Shown in pieces: positions 53,207-62,472 of a DNA stretch of 64,000 nucleotides (positions are counted from its first letter, which is position 1; each line of letters begins with the position of its first letter). Position numbers and translations under genes: made by a program. The stretch covers positions 1 through 64,000 of the forward strand of contig CAJUJY010000002.1 in assembly GCA_910586555.1 (NCBI GenBank), read 5' to 3'. This stretch comes from an uncultured Lachnospiraceae bacterium. GTDB taxonomy: Bacteria > Bacillota > Clostridia > Lachnospirales > Lachnospiraceae. The notes under the pieces were generated by a model, which was given only the letters and a program-made list of their open reading frames with translations, was not told the origin of the DNA and did no database searches.

Positions 53207-54025
53207 ATGGAAAAAATATTATATGTCACAGACCTTGACGGTACTCTTATGAGAGATGACAAAACCATATCAGAAAGAACCATAACTGTTATAAACAGCC
53301 TGGTAAAACACGGGGCATTAATTACCTATGCAACAGCAAGGTCAATATCCAGTGCTTCTGTAATTACAAAATATATTAACTTTAAACTGCCAGTTATAAC
53401 ACTTAATGGCACAATTATTATAAATAAAGAAACACAGGAAACAGATATAGAAATGTTTACTAAAGAGGATTTAGAAGAAATACGGGAGTGCATAAGGGAT
53501 TTTAAAATTCCAGCTATTGTTACATCATATACTGGTAAAGAAGAGAAAAAACTTTATATAAAAAGCATTACAAATGAAGGCTTTAAAAACTGGTCCGGCA
53601 GCCATGCTAATGATAAAAGGCTTATGGCTGTGCAGACAGAAGAGGGACTTTTTAGCGGCAAAACCTGTTATATTACACTTATTGCAGATAAAAAGGAGTT
53701 AGACCCGTTATACATGCGTATAAGGGACAGCGTAAGGTGTATATGTAATTATGATATGGATAAATACCGCAGTGAATACTGGCTGGAATTATCACCGCCT
53801 GGTGCAACAAAGGCAAAAGCAGCAGAAAAACTTAAGGAAAAATATGGGTGCAGTAAGCTTATAGTATTTGGGGATGCACTAAATGACATTCCAATGTTTA
53901 AAATTGCAGATGAAGCTTATGCAGTTGCTAATGCAGATAAAAACCTTAAAGCAGAAGCAACAGGAATAATTGCAAGCAATAACCAGGATGGTGTGGCAGA
54001 GTGGCTTTATGCAAATGCAAAATAG
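53207..54025 (+). CDS. Cof-type HAD phosphatase
   Basis: 272 residues. HAD superfamily with C2B cap, Cof/YwpJ type: motif I TDLDGTLM (nucleophile and acid Asp), motif II near ITYATARS, Lys in PPGATKAKA, motif IV IVFGDALNDIPMF. Such enzymes dephosphorylate a range of sugar or cofactor phosphates; the natural substrate is not predictable. 35 bp after the HD gene and 12 bp before holA. Confidence 0.92.
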   Translation: MEKILYVTDLDGTLMRDDKTISERTITVINSLVKHGALITYATARSISSASVITKYINFKLPVITLNGTIIINKETQETDIEMFTKEDLEEIRECIRDFKIPAIVTSYTGKEEKKLYIKSITNEGFKNWSGSHANDKRLMAVQTEEGLFSGKTCYITLIADKKELDPLYMRIRDSVRCICNYDMDKYRSEYWLELSPPGATKAKAAEKLKEKYGCSKLIVFGDALNDIPMFKIADEAYAVANADKNLKAEATGIIASNNQDGVAEWLYANAK

Positions 54026-54037
54026 GAGTGCAGTATT

Positions 54038-55015
54038 ATGCAGCGTTTAGATAAAGATATTAAAGACAAAGTTTTCCACAGGTTTTACCTTCTCTATGGT
54101 GAAGAAGATTATTTAAAGAAAATATATAAAAACAGCCTGAAAAAAGCAGTACTTTATGGCAGTGATGATATTAATTATTCTTACTTTGAAGGTAAGGACA
54201 CAGATATACACAGAATAAAAGAAACTGTGGAAACTTTGCCATTTTTTAGTGATTACAGGCTGGCAGTAATAGAAGACAGCGGATTTTTTAAATCTTCAAA
54301 CGGGCTTTCAGATTATCTTAAAGATATGCCACAGACGTCAGTTATAATTTTTATAGAAAAAGAAATAGATAAAAGAAACAAGCTTTATAAATTTGTAAAT
54401 AAAAACGGCCTTGTAGTGGAAATGGGGCAGATGGGCATTAAAGACCTTAGGAATTTTATAGCATTAATACTTAAAAAAAATAATAAGCAGATGAAGGAAA
54501 CTACAGCAGGATATTTATTACAGCAGGCTGGCAGTTCCTTATATAATTTAGCCAATGAAATGGATAAACTGGTTTCATACACATACGGGAGGGAAGAAAT
54601 CACTATAAAAGATATAGATGCTGTATGCTGTGTACAGGTTACGGGGCGTATATTCCAGATGATTGACTATGCTGTAACAGGAAATGCAAATGAAGCATTA
54701 AAGCTTTACAAAAGCCTTTTAGAGCTGAGGGAAAGCCCTATGTCCATATTATACCTTGTAACAAGGCAGTTTAACCTTTTGTTACAGGCAAAGGCAGCAG
54801 GCAGCATTACAAAAAGTGAACTGGCTGCAAGAATGAAGGTACAGCCATTTGCAGCAGGCAAATATTTAAACCAGGCAGCAAGGTTTAAAGACAGCCAGCT
54901 TAAAGTAATCCTTAATGAATGTATAGAAACAGAATATAAATTTAAGCGTGGTTTAATTGATGCACAGACAGGCATGGAAATAATTTTATTAAAAGTGGCC
55001 AGGCAGAAGTTTTAA
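54038..55015 (+). CDS. holA: DNA polymerase III delta subunit
   Basis: 325 residues, full length. Clamp-loader subunit that opens the beta clamp. N-terminal region HRFYLLYGEEDYLKKIYKNSLKKAV (delta proteins start with such a Walker-like YGE segment without ATPase function), VETLPFFSDYRLAVIED, and a C-terminal helical domain typical of the family (ELRESPMSILYLVTRQFNLLLQAKA). Close upstream gene is the Cof phosphatase. The ribosomal protein S20 gene that often follows holA is not here. Confidence 0.92.
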   Translation: MQRLDKDIKDKVFHRFYLLYGEEDYLKKIYKNSLKKAVLYGSDDINYSYFEGKDTDIHRIKETVETLPFFSDYRLAVIEDSGFFKSSNGLSDYLKDMPQTSVIIFIEKEIDKRNKLYKFVNKNGLVVEMGQMGIKDLRNFIALILKKNNKQMKETTAGYLLQQAGSSLYNLANEMDKLVSYTYGREEITIKDIDAVCCVQVTGRIFQMIDYAVTGNANEALKLYKSLLELRESPMSILYLVTRQFNLLLQAKAAGSITKSELAARMKVQPFAAGKYLNQAARFKDSQLKVILNECIETEYKFKRGLIDAQTGMEIILLKVARQKF

Positions 55016-55209
55016 TATTTTTACTTACCACCAGGCATTGCAAGCCAGAAATATTATCTGTATGGGGTTTAAAATAATGGACAATAAAGAAATAATAAAA
55101 ACCATAAAGGCATTTTTCCATCTTTCATATCTGTATAATATCTGGAACATAGGTAAATAATATCCATAGTAAAATTATTAAACCAATAATTATTAACGGA
55201 GGGAAAGCT

Positions 55210-55818
55210 ATGGATTTAAAAGACAGCAGGACAAAACAAAACCTTATGAGGGCATTTGCAGGGGAGAGCCAGGCAAGGAACAGGTATACATTTGCAGCAG
55301 AGCTGGCACAGCAGAACGGGCTTTATGTTATTAAAAAGATATTTGACTTTACAGCAGAACAGGAAAAAGAACATGCAAGGGTATATTATGATTTCTTAAA
55401 GGAAGCAGAAGGCGAAAATATTAATATTGATGCAGCATATCCTGTCAATACATCTAAAGATATCCTGTCGCAGCTTAAAAATGCTTTACACAATGAGTAT
55501 GAAGAAGCAGACAGTGCATACAAAGAATTTGGTGATATAGCTAAAGAAGAAGGATTTACACATATTGCAGGCAAGTTTTACCTTATTGCAGATATTGAAA
55601 GGACACATGCAAAACGCTTTGAACAAGTTGCAAAGCTTATGGAAGAAAATAAACTTTTTGTATCTGATGTTAAAACAGGATGGATGTGCCTCGGATGCGG
55701 ATATGTAGTTGAGTCAGAAATTGCACCACAAAACTGCCCTGTATGCGACAGCGGCCAGGGGTTCTTTATAAGGATGTCAATGGCACCGTATGTATGCAAT
55801 GCATGTAGTAAACAATAA
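55210..55818 (+). CDS. Rubrerythrin
   Basis: 202 residues. A four-helix ferritin-like di-iron domain (GESQARNRYTFAAELA, EQEKEHARVYYDFL, and the two later Glu/His helices NEYEEADSAY, DIERTHAKRFEQV), then a C-terminal rubredoxin centre with two CxxCG-type knuckles (WMCLGCGYV and CPVCDSG). Reduces hydrogen peroxide with electrons from rubredoxin partners; protects anaerobes from oxidative stress. GGAGGG site; single gene. Confidence 0.95.
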   Translation: MDLKDSRTKQNLMRAFAGESQARNRYTFAAELAQQNGLYVIKKIFDFTAEQEKEHARVYYDFLKEAEGENINIDAAYPVNTSKDILSQLKNALHNEYEEADSAYKEFGDIAKEEGFTHIAGKFYLIADIERTHAKRFEQVAKLMEENKLFVSDVKTGWMCLGCGYVVESEIAPQNCPVCDSGQGFFIRMSMAPYVCNACSKQ

Positions 55819-56269
55819 TTTCATAAATTTTTAATTATATATAAACAAGGGATAATTTATAGTTATCCTATATTGATAACCTGTTTTATCTGCTCATACC
55901 ACATACAGGCAAATGTGGCTATTAATTTGGGATTTTTGTATATGTTACTACGTTTCATGGGAAAAATGTTTTATCTGGTATAAAAAACTGTTGTATGTTT
56001 AAAACGGGCAGGCAATAAAGATATACTACATCCTGGCTGTTATCTGTAACCTGTATTTTCCCATAGGACATTAAAATGTGAAGAATTTTTATGTCCTGTG
56101 TAAAAGGCATTTCTGCACTGTCTTAAACCTGGTATCCAATGTTTCTATGAAACATTTGTTTCTGTGAAATATTTACGTTTTTGTGCATTGTTACGTGTAC
56201 AGCCATACTATAATGTAATTAAGTTAAAAATATCTGCACAAAATATTTTTGCAGGCTGCCAAAGTGTAG
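55819..56269. other. Gene-free spacer after rubrerythrin
   Basis: No credible coding frame or RNA motif. A few short inverted repeats only: GGATAA/TTATCC right after the rubrerythrin stop (a weak terminator), AATGTTTC/GAAACATT near 56145, and AGGACATTAAAAT/AATTTTTATGTCCT near 56066-56099, an imperfect hairpin. Confidence 0.6.
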
Positions 56270-56271
56270 AT

Positions 56272-56447
56272 TGCCTGGCAAGTTCCAAAGTGTTTCCAAT
56301 GGATAGCTGTACGGAACCGCTGGTGCTTAAACCCTGTATTAAATGCTTCAAAAAGTTTTTTTGAAGCATAAGGGTTTTATGCACCATTGCGTGTGACGTC
56401 CAAGCGCAAGCGGGCTGTCCATGGGACACTTTGGAACTGCCAGGGCA
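56272..56447. repeat. 176-bp long-hairpin element (MITE-like or structured RNA)
   Basis: The two halves are near-perfect complements from end to end. Outer: TGCC-TGGCAAGTTCCAAAGTGTTTCC-ATGG pairs with CCATGGGACACTTTGGAACTGCCAGGGCA. Middle: GGTGCTTAAACCCT with AGGGTTTTATGCACC. Tip: ATGCTTCAAAAA with TTTTTGAAGCAT. A short internal asymmetric region (about 56307-56322 and 56385-56413) is the only unpaired part. A 66-codon open frame crossing it has no ribosome site and is not taken as a gene. It could be a non-autonomous mobile element or a stable RNA. Confidence 0.7.
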
Positions 56448-56481
56448 TAAAAATTTCTATATATACAACTTCCTTTAAAAC

Positions 56482-56514
56482 AAACCACAGATAACTATAA
56501 ATTATCTGTGGTTT
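56482..56514 (-). terminator. Terminator of the dtd gene
   Basis: 13-bp perfect stem AAACCACAGATAA / TTATCTGTGGTTT, 7-nt loop; on the minus strand followed by GTTTTAAAGG. Confidence 0.8.
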
Positions 56515-56567
56515 ACACATAAATTTATGAAACGGGCATAATACATATTGGCTATTTATTTACTTTT

Positions 56568-57014
56568 TTAAAGTTCTTCTGAATCAAGCATTATTGTAAA
56601 CGGCCCGTCATTTGAAAGCACCACTTCCATATCTGCGCCAAAACGTCCAGTTTCAACAGTACTACAGTATTCCTTTGCTTTATTAACTATATAATTATAA
56701 AGTTTTTCTGCATGGGCAGGGCTTCCAGCTTCAAAAAATGAAGGACGGTTTCCCTTTTTACAGTTTGCATAAAGTGTAAACTGTGATATAACCAGGAGGC
56801 TTCCGCCTACATCACCTGCTGAAAGGTTTGTTTTCCCTTCACTGTCACTGAAAATTCTTAGATTATATGCTTTTTTAAGCATTTTGTCTGCTATTTCTTC
56901 TGTATCGCTTTCACATATCCCGGCAAATATTAACAGTCCCTTTCCAATCTGTCCAGTTATAACATTATCTGCTTTAACTGATGCCTTATTTACCCTTTGT
57001 ATCAAAAATTTCAT
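56568..57014 (-). CDS. dtd: D-aminoacyl-tRNA deacylase
   Basis: 148 residues from ATG 57014 (AAAGGAG site; the frame is open 15 codons further with no site). Removes D-amino acids wrongly attached to tRNA. Family signatures: MKFLIQRVNKASVKAD start, GLLIFAGICESDTEE, SVSQFTL-type loop (GGSLLVISQFTLYANCKKGNRPSF) and NDGPFTIMLDS at the end (GP cis-proline motif). Single gene. Confidence 0.95.
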   Translation of the reverse strand: MKFLIQRVNKASVKADNVITGQIGKGLLIFAGICESDTEEIADKMLKKAYNLRIFSDSEGKTNLSAGDVGGSLLVISQFTLYANCKKGNRPSFFEAGSPAHAEKLYNYIVNKAKEYCSTVETGRFGADMEVVLSNDGPFTIMLDSEEL

Positions 57015-57115
57015 GAAATTTAATCTCCTTTTAATTTTATATACTTTATAATAACACAAATTTATGATATTATAAAGCAGGCAGAATTAAAAACTATAAA
57101 ACGGAGGGTATATAT

Positions 57116-57949
57116 TTGTTTGGATATGTGCAGATACTAAAGCCTGAACTTAAAGTAAAAGATTATGGAACCTACCATGCATTTTACTGTGGCCTTTGTG
57201 AAAGGCTTAAAGCAAAATATGGCATAACAGGGCGCATTACATTGACATATGACATGACATTCCTTATAATGCTTCTAAGTTCTGTATATAATATAAAATG
57301 CAGGCAGGAAAAAAGGCACTGCATAGTGCACCCGGTTAAAAAGCACAGGATACTTTATAATGAGGTTACAGATTATTGTGCTGATATAAATATTCTTTTA
57401 AGCTATTATAAATGCCTCGATGATAAAAATGATGATGGTTCTTTTAAAGGAAGCACAGGTGCATTAATTTATAAAAAAAGTGCATTACAGGCAGGTGCAA
57501 AGTATAAACGCCAGGCAGAAGCCATAAAACAGTCTTTAGAAAAGCTGTCAGTACTTGAAAAGGGCAAAAGCTGCAATATTATGGAAAATGCTTCCTGCTT
57601 TGGCAGTCTTCTTGCAGAATTATTTATTTATAAGGAAGATTATTTTAAAACATACCTTGGAAGTCTTGGATATTACCTTGGAAGGTATATTTATATAATG
57701 GATGCATATGATGATTTGCAGGAGGATATTGAACATGGAAGGTATAATCCATTTAAAAATACATTTAAAGAAAAGCATTTTGAAGAAAATACAAGGGAAA
57801 TGCTTTTAAATGAAATATCTGCGGCATGTAGTGCATTTGAACTGCTTCCATGCCTTAGTTATATAGATATTCTGCGGAACATACTTTATGCAGGGGTATG
57901 GAACCGTTATGACTATATCCATGCAAAGAAAAAGGAGGACAAAAAGTGA
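57116..57949 (+). CDS. DUF5685 family protein
   Basis: 277 residues from TTG 57116 (GGAGGG site). Matches DUF5685: FGYVQILKPELKVKDYGTYHAFYCGLCERLK at the start, with the paired Cys of YCGLC, TYDMTFLIMLLSS, a run of Cys/His residues (CRQEKRHCIVHP), and the later LGYYLGRYIYIMDAYDDLQEDIEHGRYNPF helix. The helical, Asp-rich pattern recalls prenyl-synthase-like folds, but function is unknown. Stop overlaps the DnaJ gene start by 4 bp; these two are often neighbours in Clostridia. Confidence 0.88.
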   Translation: MFGYVQILKPELKVKDYGTYHAFYCGLCERLKAKYGITGRITLTYDMTFLIMLLSSVYNIKCRQEKRHCIVHPVKKHRILYNEVTDYCADINILLSYYKCLDDKNDDGSFKGSTGALIYKKSALQAGAKYKRQAEAIKQSLEKLSVLEKGKSCNIMENASCFGSLLAELFIYKEDYFKTYLGSLGYYLGRYIYIMDAYDDLQEDIEHGRYNPFKNTFKEKHFEENTREMLLNEISAACSAFELLPCLSYIDILRNILYAGVWNRYDYIHAKKKEDKK

Positions 57950-58404
57950 CAGATCCATACAAGGTGCTTGGAATTTCACCAAACGCCACAGATGATGAAG
58001 TAAAAAGGGCATATAAGGAATTAAGCAGGAAATACCACCCTGATTCATATGTAAACAATCCGCTGGCAGACCTTGCGGAAGATAAGTTTAAGGAAGTGCA
58101 GGCAGCATATACACAGATAATGAATTTGCGGGCAAATGGCGGTAATGGCTACAGCCAGGGTTACCAGAACGGAAACGGCCAGGGTGGTTATAATAATGGA
58201 AGCCAGGGGAGCTATACTAATGGGAATTACAACAACGGCCAGTATAACAGGCAGAGTTACCAAAATTATGGCCAGGGGTACGGGCGTAATCCTGGCGGTT
58301 ATTATGGCCCTGGCGGGTGCAGTACAGGAAATATGTGCTGTGATTTATGGTGTGCAGATTCAATATGTGAGTGTATGGGAGGTGATTTGTGCAGTTGCAT
58401 CTAA
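57946..58404 (+). CDS. Small DnaJ-domain protein with Cys-rich tail
   Basis: 152 residues from GTG 57946. Residues ~2-65 are a J domain with HPD intact (RKYHPDSY), so it should stimulate an Hsp70 ATPase. A Gly/Asn/Gln/Tyr-rich linker (about 68-124) follows, then a compact Cys-rich tail CCDLWCADSICECMGGDLC with six or seven Cys that may bind metal. No zinc-finger or substrate-binding domain of classical DnaJ is present. Overlaps both neighbours, so translation is coupled across the operon. Confidence 0.9.
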   Translation: MTDPYKVLGISPNATDDEVKRAYKELSRKYHPDSYVNNPLADLAEDKFKEVQAAYTQIMNLRANGGNGYSQGYQNGNGQGGYNNGSQGSYTNGNYNNGQYNRQSYQNYGQGYGRNPGGYYGPGGCSTGNMCCDLWCADSICECMGGDLCSCI

Positions 58405-58943
58405 AAGCAAAAGAGGCTGCATGGGGAGGCATACTTATGGCACTTGCAGTAATACTTGTAATACTTAGCGGTGTTATTGAAGCAAGTTCTTTATTCCTGC
58501 TTGCAGCAGCATCATTTATAACAGGGATTTTCCAGAAACGGTTTAAAACCAGGGCAGGTGCAGTATTTTTAGCAGGCGCATTTTTTACAAGCCTTATACT
58601 TGCGCCACAGAAGCTCTACTGTTTTACATTTGCAGGGCTTTCTGTATATGTCCTGGTGGCAGGGTATTTAACCAGTAAAAATACCCCTTATGCCGCAGCT
58701 ATGGTTATAAAAGGAATATGTTACCATATACTGCTTGCGGCAGCACTTGTAATTGTAAAGTACTTTATTGGTTTTGAGGCACTTTTTACAGATGGTTTTA
58801 TGGCAGGGCTGTCTAAAATGCCAGTACTTTTTATAGTTGTTTTAATAGCCCTTGCTGAAGCATTATGGATTATTTTTGACAAGGCATATATATTTTTCCA
58901 GTACAGGTACGGTGGTATATTTGGAAGGTGGTTAGATGAATAA
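58389..58943 (+). CDS. Integral membrane protein of DnaJ operon
   Basis: 184 residues from GTG 58389, after an excellent GGAGGTGATTT site inside the DnaJ gene tail. About five or six membrane helices (ILMALAVILVILSGVIEASSLFLLAAASFIT, AGAVFLAGAFFTSLILA, FTFAGLSVYVLVAGYL, ICYHILLAAALVIVKYFIG, MPVLFIVVLIALAEALWIIF). No recognised family by eye. Its position between a DnaJ protein and an HD protein suggests a shared envelope-related task, unproven. Confidence 0.8.
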   Translation: MQLHLKAKEAAWGGILMALAVILVILSGVIEASSLFLLAAASFITGIFQKRFKTRAGAVFLAGAFFTSLILAPQKLYCFTFAGLSVYVLVAGYLTSKNTPYAAAMVIKGICYHILLAAALVIVKYFIGFEALFTDGFMAGLSKMPVLFIVVLIALAEALWIIFDKAYIFFQYRYGGIFGRWLDE

Positions 58944-59394
58944 GGCGGCTTATGAAAAGCTGTTAAAAGAAATTCTTGTGCAAGTGGTTAATAATTCTTC
59001 ATTTACTGAAAGCAGGAAATATATACAGCATGGAAACACAAGCATTTACAGGCACAGTATTATGGTTGCACGTAAAAGCTGCCAGATTGCTTCAAAATAT
59101 AATATAAAGGTTTCATACAGGGAAATGGTACGTGGTGCACTTTTACATGACTATTTCCTGTATGACTGGCATGATAAAAGCCACAACCACAAGAGGCCAC
59201 ATGGTTTTTTCCATGCAGGGGCAGCATTAAAAAATGCAATGCGTGATTTTGAACTTACAGATATTGAAAAGGACATTATTAAAAAACATATGTTTCCTTT
59301 AACACCAGTTCCTCCAAAATATATTGAAAGCTTTATTGTATGCCTTGCAGATAAAGTATGTTCAGCAGGTGAAACTTTTATAAAAAACAGATAG
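58936..59394 (+). CDS. HD-domain hydrolase of DnaJ operon
   Basis: 152 residues. A compact HD domain: YRHSIMVARKSCQIA (first His), GALLHDYFLYDWHD (HD pair plus further His), KKHMFPLTPVPPKYIESFIVCLADKVCSA (Asp). Metal-dependent phosphohydrolase by family; substrate unknown. It starts 8 bp inside the preceding membrane-protein gene. Last gene of the overlapping four-gene block; the M14 gene begins 31 bp later. Confidence 0.88.
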   Translation: MNKAAYEKLLKEILVQVVNNSSFTESRKYIQHGNTSIYRHSIMVARKSCQIASKYNIKVSYREMVRGALLHDYFLYDWHDKSHNHKRPHGFFHAGAALKNAMRDFELTDIEKDIIKKHMFPLTPVPPKYIESFIVCLADKVCSAGETFIKNR

Positions 59395-59425
59395 ATAAAA
59401 ATATTAAAGAACAGGAAAACAAAAA

Positions 59426-61540
59426 ATGAAAAAATTAATGATTAGTGCAATCATTGCAGTATTTTGCATATTATTTTATAAAAATGCAGATGCGGCGGTT
59501 GTATTTGGCATGAATGAAAATACTGGAATTAACAATATAATTACTGTAACAGGGGAAAACGGGAAAGAAATACATATTAAAAACCTGGTATCTGTTGCGG
59601 CCGGGCAGGAGTTTAATCTTTCAAAGATTAGCAATTTAGATGAAATATTAAATACAGGCGGTATTATAAATATTGAAAATTTAGGAAACCTTGAAGGTTT
59701 TGCGCCAGAAAGTAATTATAATCCTGGTGCTGTATCAGTGGATAACTACAATATAAAAGTAACTGGTGCTGGAATGGCAGTTTTAAAAATTACTTTTTAT
59801 ATAGAAACAGATACAGGCAGTGCAGAAAATACTGTATACTTTGCAGTTAATGGAATTACCATTGATGCCGGTTTTTATGATATTTATACTGCAATAGAAA
59901 ATATTAACAGTGTAATTTTAATTAATGGCATTAATAATTTTGAAGATGCAGATGCAGTCTATACAGATTATTATAAAGCATTAACTTTAATAAATGTAAG
60001 CAGTACATTTAATGCAGATATAGATATACAACATGATGGGATTTTTAATATATGGAATATAACAAACGGATATAAATTCCTTGAAGCCAGAAACCTGCTT
60101 AGTAATTATTTTGATTTAAACAGGCTGCTTCTTACAGAAACATTATTTATTTCTGAATATGAAGGCATTGTGTTAAGGTTTGGGCATGAAATAACAGAAA
60201 ATGATATACTTGCATATTCATTTTATAACGGAAAAGAATATATACCAGATACAGGAATTATATTAAACCTTGAAATAAAAGATTTAACAGGGAATGTTAT
60301 ATCAGGCCAGGAATTTACTATAAACAAAGGGGCTTCTGAAGTTAAAACAAAACTTGCAAGTGAAGTTAAGAAAGAGGGCACATACCAGGCAGAAGTTACT
60401 GGAATGGGAAATTATACATTGCAGGCAGGGTTTACATTTACATTTATATTTAAAAATATAAATAAAGGGGCTTTTATTAAAAAGAAAACCACCATATATT
60501 CAGGAATTTATAATGGCACAAAAAAAGGCAGTGCAAAGAAAAATACAAGATACCACTGTGTTGCAAAAAGTCCTGGATGGCTTAAAATCAAGCTTTCTGA
60601 TGGTACTAACGGGTATATTGCCAATAATAGCGTTTCACTGTCTGAAAGTGCAATATATAATATTGTAGATATATATGATACAAAATATTCATATTCTGAT
60701 ATGTCAAGGGATATAAAGAAAATGGCAAAGTCATACCAGGATGTTATGGAACTTTCAGTATTAACTAAAACGGCTGACAGCAATAATGTATACTGTATAA
60801 GGCTTGGCAATGAAAATGCTAAAAAGAAAATATTAATACAGTCAACAATGCATGCAAGGGAGTGGCTTAATTCGCAGCTTGTTATGAAGATGGCAGAAAG
60901 GTGCTGTAAATATTATTATTCAGGGAAATATAATGGCACAGCTTATAATAAACTTTTTAATAAGGTGTGTGTATATATTGTGCCAATGCTTAACCCAGAT
61001 GGTGTAAATATAAGCCAGTACGGGCTTAAAAGGATTAAAAGCAGTTCTTTAAAAAAACTTGTAAAACGGCTTGGCAGGGGAAGTTATAGCAGGTGGAAAG
61101 CCAATGCAAGAGGTGTGGATTTAAACAGGAACTTTAATGCAGGTTTCAGGAAAAACAGTTCAAGGGGTACAAGGCGCGGAAGGGAAGGATATTCTGGCCC
61201 TTATGCACTTTCTGAACGTGAAACAAAAGCCATTGCAAAACTTATAGATGAAACAAAGCCTAAAGCAGTTATAAATTACCATGAGGCAGGAAGGGTAATT
61301 TATTATACAAGAAGTTCTTCATTATTAAACCTTGTCAGGCAGAAAACAGGTTACAGGCCAATACGTGAAAGTATAAGCGGTGCAAATGGTTCACTTGGTG
61401 ATTACCTTACTAAAAAGGGCATAACATGGTGTACACCAGAAACATGTTCTGGCACTGCACCTGTAGGACATTCACAGTTTTATTATGAATGGGGCAAACA
61501 CAGGGATATGGTACAGGCAGTTGCAAAGCTGTATTATTAA
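59426..61540 (+). CDS. Secreted M14 zinc carboxypeptidase with SH3 module
   Basis: 704 residues. Signal peptide (to about DAAV); a ~330-residue N-terminal region of beta-rich repeats I do not recognise; a short SH3-like module (about 350-410: GAFIKKKTTIYSGIYNGTKKGSA...GTNGYIANNSV); then the M14 peptidase. Zinc ligands His476 and Glu479 (MHAREW) and His619 (NYHEAG); Arg in VDLNRNFN; catalytic Glu672 (TPETCSG). Removes C-terminal residues, probably from peptidoglycan peptides given the SH3 module. Weak ribosome site. Confidence 0.88.
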   Translation: MKKLMISAIIAVFCILFYKNADAAVVFGMNENTGINNIITVTGENGKEIHIKNLVSVAAGQEFNLSKISNLDEILNTGGIINIENLGNLEGFAPESNYNPGAVSVDNYNIKVTGAGMAVLKITFYIETDTGSAENTVYFAVNGITIDAGFYDIYTAIENINSVILINGINNFEDADAVYTDYYKALTLINVSSTFNADIDIQHDGIFNIWNITNGYKFLEARNLLSNYFDLNRLLLTETLFISEYEGIVLRFGHEITENDILAYSFYNGKEYIPDTGIILNLEIKDLTGNVISGQEFTINKGASEVKTKLASEVKKEGTYQAEVTGMGNYTLQAGFTFTFIFKNINKGAFIKKKTTIYSGIYNGTKKGSAKKNTRYHCVAKSPGWLKIKLSDGTNGYIANNSVSLSESAIYNIVDIYDTKYSYSDMSRDIKKMAKSYQDVMELSVLTKTADSNNVYCIRLGNENAKKKILIQSTMHAREWLNSQLVMKMAERCCKYYYSGKYNGTAYNKLFNKVCVYIVPMLNPDGVNISQYGLKRIKSSSLKKLVKRLGRGSYSRWKANARGVDLNRNFNAGFRKNSSRGTRRGREGYSGPYALSERETKAIAKLIDETKPKAVINYHEAGRVIYYTRSSSLLNLVRQKTGYRPIRESISGANGSLGDYLTKKGITWCTPETCSGTAPVGHSQFYYEWGKHRDMVQAVAKLYY

Positions 61541-61552
61541 ACCTGGAAGGTT

Positions 61553-61600
61553 AAAACAGGCAGGATGGCACATGCCTGCCAGTTAAAATCTGCCTGTTTT
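61553..61600 (+). terminator. Terminator of M14 gene
   Basis: AAAACAGGCAG pairs with CTGCCTGTTTT (11 bp); an alternative shorter GGCAGG/CCTGCC pairing shares the left arm. Confidence 0.7.
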
Positions 61601-61661
61601 GCATAAATAAAGTATATGGATAAGCCTTCCTAAATAAAATAAAAGTTCAGAGGGTGTAAAA

Positions 61662-62396
61662 ATGGTTAATGTAATAATAAAAGATGGAAAGTTCCTGGTA
61701 AAAGGCACATTTAATATGGGAATTACAGGTTTATATGAAAACAGGGAATTTATGAGAGAAGAAGGTCTTATTGCAATAGAACAAACCCCGGAAGAATTAT
61801 TAGAAGAACTGGAAGAGGGCTATTACTGGACAGAACCATTAGAGCCTTATTTTAAAAATATAAAAAAAGATAATACTTCTATTTCAGAAGTAATTGCTTC
61901 TGAAATTGCAGAAGCAATGGAAAAATATATAAACAATATGGAAGAAACGGCCATAAAAAATATAAAACAGATAAATAATTACTTCTGGTACCAGCTTTTA
62001 AGTGACTGGATGGACTGTGAAACACCATTCTGGGAACATAAAGACCTGGTTTTAAAAGAATACAGGGATAAATATACAGAAGAAGATTATAATGGAATAT
62101 ATAAAAAAGTGTATGAAAATACAGAATTAATCTCCATATATAAAAGGCTTGGTGAACAGTTTGAAAGAAAACCAAATGATGGAAGCATGGAAAAAACAGA
62201 TGCAGAGGCACTTATACGGCAGATGTTTCCAATGTTTGACTTTGATAAACTTATAAGCATTATATCACCAGACTGCATGATATTTTCTGGAGGATATATG
62301 CTTATACAGTTTACAGATGAAACAATGGATTTTTTCTGTAGTGCTTATGAAAAATTTGATGAAACATTTACACCACATGACTGGCATAATTTTTAA
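61662..62396 (+). CDS. Protein of unknown function
   Basis: 244 residues, soluble, acidic, no signal peptide or membrane segment. Begins MVNVIIKDGKFLVKGTFNMGITGLY, then an EELLEELEEG helix and a mainly helical body rich in Glu, Tyr and Trp. Ends with a hydrophobic beta stretch and FDETFTPHDWHNF. I recognise no family. GAGGG site before ATG 61662; single gene between the M14 terminator and the proS leader, so probably its own unit. Confidence 0.75.
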   Translation: MVNVIIKDGKFLVKGTFNMGITGLYENREFMREEGLIAIEQTPEELLEELEEGYYWTEPLEPYFKNIKKDNTSISEVIASEIAEAMEKYINNMEETAIKNIKQINNYFWYQLLSDWMDCETPFWEHKDLVLKEYRDKYTEEDYNGIYKKVYENTELISIYKRLGEQFERKPNDGSMEKTDAEALIRQMFPMFDFDKLISIISPDCMIFSGGYMLIQFTDETMDFFCSAYEKFDETFTPHDWHNF

Positions 62397-62472
62397 AAGA
62401 TATGGCCTGCAAAAAAGATAAAACAGGGAGAAATAGTAATTGTGGCTGTTTCATAAATTTATAACATTTTGC

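Noticed and set aside
56164..56364. 66-codon open frame
   Set aside because: No ribosome site and it runs across one arm of the long hairpin element.
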